From NCBI RefSeq assembly GCF_024138715.1, contig NZ_CP092074.1:496001-560000 (forward strand): DNA of 64,000 bases, given 5' to 3'. The DNA comes from Emticicia sp. 21SJ11W-3 (lineage in GTDB: Bacteria; Bacteroidota; Bacteroidia; Cytophagales; Spirosomataceae). Under the pieces are notes generated by a model that was not told the origin of the DNA, did not search any database, and worked only from the letters and a program-made list of their open reading frames with translations. Shown one piece after another: positions 55,678 through 64,000 of this stretch. Position numbers and translations under genes: made by a program. Every line of letters begins with the position of its first letter. The stretch's first letter is position 1.

Positions 55678-56583
55678 ATGAAAAGGGTATATCTTATATT
55701 CTGCATTTCAGCATTTTTCAATCTTGCCCAAAGTTTGGTTACCATTGCTCAGGAAAAAATAATATTGTACCCGAATGGCGTTCCGAACGCAAAGCCCGCT
55801 GCCGTAAAAGAGACAGGGGCAGAAAACGGCGTTTACAAAGGCATCACCAACCCGACTCTGGAATACTACAAGGCTAATCCGGCACTATCTACGGGCGCTG
55901 CTGTGATTGTGGTTGCCGGCGGAGGGTATGGCGTAATTGTCTATAACGGAGAAGGCATAAATACGGCCAAAGCGCTGGCAGAAAAAGGGATAGCCGCCTT
56001 TGTGTTAAAGTATCGCCTGCCGAGTGACGAAATAATGAACGATAAGAAAATCGGCCCCTTGCAGGACGCCCAGCAAGCCATAAAGCTTGTGAGAGACAAT
56101 GCCGCCGGATGGGGCATTGACCCAAATAAAATCGGAATCATGGGTTTTTCGGCCGGAGGGCATCTGGCCAGCACTGCCGCCACGCATTTCGAAAAAGCCT
56201 GGGTGAGTAATCCTGAAAAAACAAGCCTTCGGCCAGACTTCCAGATACTGGTTTATCCGGTTATCAGTATGCTTGACAGCCTCACGCATCATGGCTCAAG
56301 AGATAACCTGCTCGGCAAAAATCCATCTTCAGAAGACAAACAGTATTTTTCAAACGATTTGCAAATCAAAGCCAATACACCACCAGCGTGGCTTACCCAT
56401 GCTGCAGATGATAAAGTAGTGGATGTAGACAACAGCATTGCCTACTTTGAGCGGCTCAGAAAACATAAAGTAGACGTAGAAATGCATATTTTCCCGAAGG
56501 GTGACCATGGATTTATATTCAGGCATCCGGGCTGGATGAACCCCTTGTTTGATTGGCTAAAACGTTATGGTTGGACCAAATAA
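55678..56583 (+). CDS. alpha/beta-hydrolase, acetyl-xylan esterase-like
   Basis: This 301-residue exported esterase has an oxyanion loop VAGGGYG near 79, catalytic Ser158 in GFSAGGHLAS, a likely Asp in HAADDKVV near 243 and His in FPKGDHGF near 279. It belongs to the BD-FAE/axe-type carbohydrate deacetylases. The ATG at 55678 gives the signal peptide; 20 extra residues from 55618 are unlikely. The 96-base gap upstream is the longest in the operon. It is followed after 13 bases by a type B carboxylesterase. Confidence 0.9.
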   Translation: MKRVYLIFCISAFFNLAQSLVTIAQEKIILYPNGVPNAKPAAVKETGAENGVYKGITNPTLEYYKANPALSTGAAVIVVAGGGYGVIVYNGEGINTAKALAEKGIAAFVLKYRLPSDEIMNDKKIGPLQDAQQAIKLVRDNAAGWGIDPNKIGIMGFSAGGHLASTAATHFEKAWVSNPEKTSLRPDFQILVYPVISMLDSLTHHGSRDNLLGKNPSSEDKQYFSNDLQIKANTPPAWLTHAADDKVVDVDNSIAYFERLRKHKVDVEMHIFPKGDHGFIFRHPGWMNPLFDWLKRYGWTK

Positions 56584-56596
56584 ATAACTGAAACTA

Positions 56597-58162
56597 ATGA
56601 AAAAACAATCTTTATACTTATTAAAACTTTTGCTGGCGTTAGTACCTATTACCGGTGTAGCCCAACTGGACAAACCTGTAAAAGTGCAGCAGGGTTTGGT
56701 TCAGGGAACAATTGAAGGTGGTTTAGCTGTCTTTAAAGGTATTCCGTTTGCGGCACCTCCTGTCGGTGAGCTCCGCTGGAAAGCCCCGCAGCCTGCGGCC
56801 GCCTGGTCGGGCGTAAAAAATACCACACAGTTTGCTCCGGCTCCGTTTCAGGGGGGGAATCCGCCTTCAGGTAAAAGTGAAGACTGTCTGTATCTGAACA
56901 TCTGGTCGCCGGTCAAAACGCCTAAAGAGAACCTGCCGGTATTGGTCTGGATTTACGGAGGGGGCTTTAGTTTCGGTGCCACTTCAGAGCCTGTTTACAC
57001 CGGCGAGAACCTCGCCAAAAAAGGAGTAATACTGGTAAGCATCGCTTACCGGGTAGGGCAGATGGGTTTTCTGGCACATCCGGAGTTAAGCGCTGAAAAC
57101 CCACAGCGGGTATCAGGTAATTATGGATTGCTCGATATGATTGCCGGTTTGAAATGGGTTCGGCAAAATATCAAAGCCTTTGGTGGTAACCCCGACAAAG
57201 TAACCATCTTTGGTGAGTCTGCCGGGGGTATAGCCGTCAGTATGCTTTGTGTTTCACCTTTGGCCAAAGGTTTGTTTCATGGAGCTATTTCTCAGAGTGG
57301 CGGTTCTTTTGGTCCTTACCGGAGTACAACGTATCCCGGAGAAAACATGAAGATGCTTTCTTTTGCAGAAAAACAGGGGCTAGAGTTTATGGAGAAAGCC
57401 GGTGCTAAAAATCTGGCTGAATTAAGAAGTTTACCTGCCGACAAACTGCCGTCGGGATTTGGCCTGCCCGGTGCCTGGCCTATCATTGACGGCTACGTAG
57501 TGCCTGACGACCAGCACTTACTATACGAAAGAAAAAAATATAACGATACCCCCATACTGATTGGCTATAATTCAGACGAAGGCGCTAGTTTCTCTCCACC
57601 CAAAACACCTAAAGATTATGTGGATGGTACAAACAAACGCTATGGGAAATTTGCCGATGAACTGATAAAGGCCTACCCGGTTGGTGAAACCAAGGTGCCT
57701 AAAACGGCTCGCGACCTGGCGCGTGATGCTGCATTTGGCTGGCATACCTGGAGTTGGGCAAGGCTACAATCACAAACCGGTAAGTCGAAGGTTTACTATT
57801 ACTACTTCGACCAGCACCCGGAGTTTCCGGCTGATTCACCGCGGCATGGCTATGGTTCGCCTCATGGGCAAGACGTAGGCTTTGTGTTCGGACACATTAA
57901 TCCGAATAGTCAGGAAAAGACGCCAAGCGATGCCGATGTCTCAGAAACAATTATGACTTACTGGACAAACTTTGCCAAATACGGCGACCCTAACGGCAAA
58001 GGCGTACCTCAGTGGGAGCCATTCAGCATTCAGAAGCCCGGTGTGATGCATTTTCAGCAAAAGGCGCAAATGGGTGGCGTGCCAAGCGCAGAGGCCTTGC
58101 AGGTGCTTGATAAATACTTTGAATGGCGCCGCACCTCAGAAGGAAAACAATGGGCCAGGTAA
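56597..58162 (+). CDS. type B carboxylesterase
   Basis: This 521-residue exported esterase of the cholinesterase-like family has FKGIPFAAPPVGELRWK near 48, EDCLYLNIW, the oxyanion loop YGGGFSFG, nucleophile Ser208 in FGESAGGIAVS, acid Glu in GYNSDEGASF near 331 and catalytic His in SPHGQDVGFVFGH near 425. The full alpha/beta fold is present. In this operon it may remove larger acyl or methyl esters from the glycan, but the actual substrate is not visible. It is followed after 19 bases by GH29. Confidence 0.92.
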   Translation: MKKQSLYLLKLLLALVPITGVAQLDKPVKVQQGLVQGTIEGGLAVFKGIPFAAPPVGELRWKAPQPAAAWSGVKNTTQFAPAPFQGGNPPSGKSEDCLYLNIWSPVKTPKENLPVLVWIYGGGFSFGATSEPVYTGENLAKKGVILVSIAYRVGQMGFLAHPELSAENPQRVSGNYGLLDMIAGLKWVRQNIKAFGGNPDKVTIFGESAGGIAVSMLCVSPLAKGLFHGAISQSGGSFGPYRSTTYPGENMKMLSFAEKQGLEFMEKAGAKNLAELRSLPADKLPSGFGLPGAWPIIDGYVVPDDQHLLYERKKYNDTPILIGYNSDEGASFSPPKTPKDYVDGTNKRYGKFADELIKAYPVGETKVPKTARDLARDAAFGWHTWSWARLQSQTGKSKVYYYYFDQHPEFPADSPRHGYGSPHGQDVGFVFGHINPNSQEKTPSDADVSETIMTYWTNFAKYGDPNGKGVPQWEPFSIQKPGVMHFQQKAQMGGVPSAEALQVLDKYFEWRRTSEGKQWAR

Positions 58163-58181
58163 ATTCATCTAACTAATTACA

Positions 58182-61398
<3,217 letters not shown>

Positions 61399-61423
61399 TT
61401 GATTTAAGCTTTAAATAAAAACT

Positions 61424-62590
61424 ATGAAAATGAAAACAATTGTGACTATCCAGCTTTTAACGCTCACCCTGCTGCTGGTTTTCGCAGGCAAGGTAAGCGG
61501 CCAGCCTCCCAGAGGGCCTTTGGTGGTTTCGCCACAGGTAAATGCCGACAAATCGGTAACTTTCAGGTATCTGGCACCAGCAGCCAAAGAAGTAAAACTC
61601 AGCGGGCAGTTTCTGAAAGCCCCCGTAGACCTCGCCAAAGATGCGCAGGGTATCTGGAGCGTTACCACCGCCCCTGTAAAACCGGATATTTATCCTTACA
61701 GTTTTGTGGTTGATGGCGTTACTGTAATGGACCCGGCCAATGTAGCCTTTTTTCCGAATGAACGTTTCAAGGCAAGCCTTGTTGAGATTCCGGATGATGC
61801 ACCTTCGGTGTATTCATTAACTAATGTGCCTCATGGTACCATCAGCTATGAGTACTACCCTTCTGTGGAAGGTTCAACCGGAACTTTAGTAGTGTACACA
61901 CCACCGGGATACACAAAAGATAAAGCCAAAAAATACCCCGTTTTTTATCTGATAAGCGGCACAACCGATACCGAAGAGACCTTTTTTAAAGTAGGAAAAA
62001 CCAACCTTATACTGGATAACCTGATTGCAGACGGCAAAGCCAAACCCATGCTAGTGGTTATGCCGTATGGTAATCCGGCGGCACGCATTGCCGAGCAGAA
62101 AAGCCAGGCTAAACCAGCCGACATCATGAACCGTGACAGCGAAGTTGCCATTAAAAGAGCCAAATTTTTTGAGACCGATTTAATCACCAATATTATTCCC
62201 TATATAGAGAAAAACTATCGCACGCTCAATAACCGTGAGAACCGAGCCATCGCTGGTTTTTCAAGGGGTGGCGGGCAAACACTCAGAGCTGCTTTTAATA
62301 ATATGGATAAGTTTGCCTGGGTTTGCAGTTACGCATCGTACATATCACCCGCTGAAATGGACAAGGGGTTCAGCCACATTGGTGGCAATGCCGACAGAAC
62401 CAACCAACAACTGAAACTGCTATGGTCGGGCATTGGTACTGAAGACTTTCTGTACAAAGGTACTGTTGAGTTTGAAGATTATCTGAAGGCCAGAAAAATC
62501 AACTTCAAAAGCTATGTAACGGATGGTGGCCATACCTGGATGAACGTGAAGAAATACATGAACCAAACCCTGCCCTTGTTATTTCAATAA
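61424..62590 (+). CDS. CE1-type esterase with N-terminal E-set/CBM48-like domain, paralog 2
   Basis: This 388-residue paralog has the same two-domain layout: SVTFRYLAPAAKEVKLSGQF in the N-terminal domain, then [13 protein letters not shown], nucleophile Ser280 in AGFSRGGG, IGTEDFLY and [12 protein letters not shown]. It differs from the others at the usual His-Gly loop, where ISG replaces LHG, and by a longer insertion (EQKSQAKPADIMNRDSE) before the active-site helix. The specificity is likely different. The start could also be the second ATG at 61430. Confidence 0.9.
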   Translation: MKMKTIVTIQLLTLTLLLVFAGKVSGQPPRGPLVVSPQVNADKSVTFRYLAPAAKEVKLSGQFLKAPVDLAKDAQGIWSVTTAPVKPDIYPYSFVVDGVTVMDPANVAFFPNERFKASLVEIPDDAPSVYSLTNVPHGTISYEYYPSVEGSTGTLVVYTPPGYTKDKAKKYPVFYLISGTTDTEETFFKVGKTNLILDNLIADGKAKPMLVVMPYGNPAARIAEQKSQAKPADIMNRDSEVAIKRAKFFETDLITNIIPYIEKNYRTLNNRENRAIAGFSRGGGQTLRAAFNNMDKFAWVCSYASYISPAEMDKGFSHIGGNADRTNQQLKLLWSGIGTEDFLYKGTVEFEDYLKARKINFKSYVTDGGHTWMNVKKYMNQTLPLLFQ

Positions 62591-62600
62591 AACTAAAATC

Positions 62601-63680
62601 ATGAAAAAATATATCCCATTCATATTCCTGATGCTAACGGTGGGCGGGGGCGTTTTCGCACAGCAAAGACCGCCCGTTATCAGTTCGCCTGATGTGCAGG
62701 CCGACAACAGCGTTACGTTCAGATACTTTTCTAAAAAAGCGCAGAGAGTCTCGCTTTCAGGCGAATTTCTGAAAGCCCCCGTAGCCATGACCAGAGATAC
62801 CGCCGGAATCTGGTCTGTTACCGTACCGGCTATTAAACCTGATATTTACCCATACAGTTATTATGTAGACAGCGTGCAGATAGCCGACCCTAACAATACT
62901 TTTATTTTTGCCAATGAGCGTTTCAAACGCAGTATTGTTGATGTGCCGGGTAAAACACCACTGGTGCATGCTTTGCAGAATGTGCCGCACGGAAAAATTC
63001 ATTATCAATACTACAACTCAAAAACACTGGGGCGTACAAGAGACCTGCTGGTATATACCCCACCGAATTTTGATGCCAGCGGCAAAACCAAATATCCGGT
63101 ATTGTATCTGATTCATGGCGGCTCTGATACGCAGGAGACCTGGACGAAAGTAGGCCGGGCCAATTTCATTGCCGACAACCTCATTGCTCAGGGAAAAGCA
63201 ACACCCATGATTATTGTGATGCCATACGGCAATGTGCGCCCAAGCCCGATGCCAGACTTTACGAAGGAGATAGTTAATGACATTATCCCGTTTATTGAGG
63301 CAAACTATCCGGCTAAGACCGACAGTAAAAACCGGGCAATAGCCGGGTTTTCGGTAGGTGGCGGGCAAACCCTGAATATCGGGTTTACCAATACCGATAA
63401 ATTCGGTTATATTTTTTCTTATGCCCCGTACACAGCTACTGAAGAATTCAAGAAGAATTTTACCGACTGGAACCCCAATGCCGGTTTGATAAACAAACAG
63501 GTGAAGCTCTTTACCATCAGCGTAGGCACAGAAGATTTTCTCTATGAAAGCGTGAAACAAAATATAGCCATGTTTCAGGAAAAGAAAATCAAGGTTGAAC
63601 CTCTGATTGTGTCTGGCGGGCATACCTGGATGAACTGTAAGCTGTTTCTGGCAAATTCATTACAACAGGCTTTTAAATAA
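62601..63680 (+). CDS. CE1-type esterase with N-terminal E-set/CBM48-like domain, paralog 3
   Basis: This 359-residue paralog has SVTFRYFSKKAQRVSLSGEF in the N-terminal domain, then YLIHGGSDTQETW, nucleophile Ser251 in AGFSVGGG, VGTEDFLYES and [12 protein letters not shown]. It is the shortest, without the insertion of paralog 2. It starts 10 bases after the preceding stop. It shares the same oxyanion and histidine context as paralog 1, so a similar activity is likely. Confidence 0.9.
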   Translation: MKKYIPFIFLMLTVGGGVFAQQRPPVISSPDVQADNSVTFRYFSKKAQRVSLSGEFLKAPVAMTRDTAGIWSVTVPAIKPDIYPYSYYVDSVQIADPNNTFIFANERFKRSIVDVPGKTPLVHALQNVPHGKIHYQYYNSKTLGRTRDLLVYTPPNFDASGKTKYPVLYLIHGGSDTQETWTKVGRANFIADNLIAQGKATPMIIVMPYGNVRPSPMPDFTKEIVNDIIPFIEANYPAKTDSKNRAIAGFSVGGGQTLNIGFTNTDKFGYIFSYAPYTATEEFKKNFTDWNPNAGLINKQVKLFTISVGTEDFLYESVKQNIAMFQEKKIKVEPLIVSGGHTWMNCKLFLANSLQQAFK

Positions 63681-63716
63681 TTACATACCTCTCTTACCAA
63701 AATCAACCTTAAAACA

Positions 63717-64000
63717 ATGAAAAGCACATTATTACAACTTGCCGCTGTGGCTGCCCTTGCAGGTAGTGCTTTTGTGGCACAGGCCCAACAGGCCAACATT
63801 ATTGAAGACTTCAAGCCTTCATCATTAAACCAGCCTGGGCAGGAATACCCAATGGTTAATTCGCAACGTTATGCCCGCTTCAAGATAGTTGCACCCGCCG
63901 CCGACAGTGTGCGCGTGAGCCTGGGTTTGGGCGGTGGAAAAGGCACCAAACTGGCTAAAGCAGAAGATGGTACCTGGATGGGCACCACCGAAGGCCCGAT
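63717..64000 (+). CDS. fourth E-set/CBM48-CE1 esterase, 3' truncated by the window
   Basis: An ATG at 63717 opens a frame to the right edge. It has a signal peptide (LLQLAAVAALAGSAFVAQA) and the beginning of the N-terminal domain (RYARFKIVAPAADSVRVSLG, GTWMGTTEGP). The pattern is the same as in the three preceding paralogs but starts with a different linker, NIIEDFKPSSLNQPG. The catalytic domain lies outside the window, so CE1 is inferred from the neighbours. The PUL evidently continues. Confidence 0.7.
   Translation, partial: MKSTLLQLAAVAALAGSAFVAQAQQANIIEDFKPSSLNQPGQEYPMVNSQRYARFKIVAPAADSVRVSLGLGGGKGTKLAKAEDGTWMGTTEGP

Overview
This window comes from a member of the Bacteroidota, most likely order Cytophagales (Spirosomataceae/Cytophagaceae-like). 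The evidence is a complete gliding/type IX secretion core operon (porP/sprF-like, gldK, gldL, gldM, gldN), a SusC/SusD polysaccharide utilisation locus, Bacteroidota-style promoters (TTTG, a spacer of about 19-20, then TAnnTTTG), few Shine-Dalgarno sequences, several TTG starts and moderate GC content. Genus and species cannot be fixed from the sequence alone.

Layout. Positions 1-2.7 kb hold the 3' end of a PVC-type cytochrome-domain protein, an HpcH/HpaI aldolase, smpB and an 840-base gap with an orphan terminator. Positions 2.7-9.0 kb hold hflX, a cluster of four REP-like palindromes next to a REP-associated transposase, RNase R and an acyl-CoA dehydrogenase. Positions 9.0-15.7 kb are mostly housekeeping: a DoxX-like protein, an unknown conserved protein, an outer-membrane barrel, murB, sucD, a DUF4271 protein and hemD. 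Positions 15.8-21.9 kb are the type IX secretion/gliding cluster. Positions 22-38.5 kb carry glyA, purS, pssA, a GNAT acetyltransferase, a PAP2-like protein, an ECF sigma factor/membrane protein/DUF4097 module, an SDR, an endonuclease/exonuclease/phosphatase-fold protein, a two-component system, a GH105 hydrolase, thioredoxin and a small membrane protein of 50 residues. Positions 38.7-40.3 kb hold an HdrC-like Fe-S membrane protein and tRNA-Phe.

From 40.4 kb to the right edge is a large carbohydrate locus. A 1098-residue FG-GAP/UnbV-ASPIC lipoprotein is divergent from susC-susD. These are followed by one tight operon: GH95, two GH43 enzymes, a CE6/SASA-type acetylesterase, an alpha/beta-hydrolase acetylesterase, a type B carboxylesterase, a GH29 alpha-L-fucosidase, three complete CE1-type esterases and the start of a fourth. 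The enzyme set points to a heavily esterified xylan or other hemicellulose carrying arabinose/xylose and fucose or L-galactose side groups. No endo-acting enzyme lies in the window, so the locus probably continues to the right.

The most interesting signal is a 19-bp inverted repeat, WTGTGT-N7-ACACAT. It occurs twice in the susC upstream region and once overlapping a good promoter for the enzyme operon. It looks like the operator of an unidentified regulator that ties the two transcription units together. Other points of interest are the REP/RAYT cluster with covarying palindromes, the overlooked 50-residue ORF with its own promoter, an ECF sigma gene whose conserved start lies upstream of any ATG/GTG/TTG, and a 17-bp hairpin between gldK and gldL.
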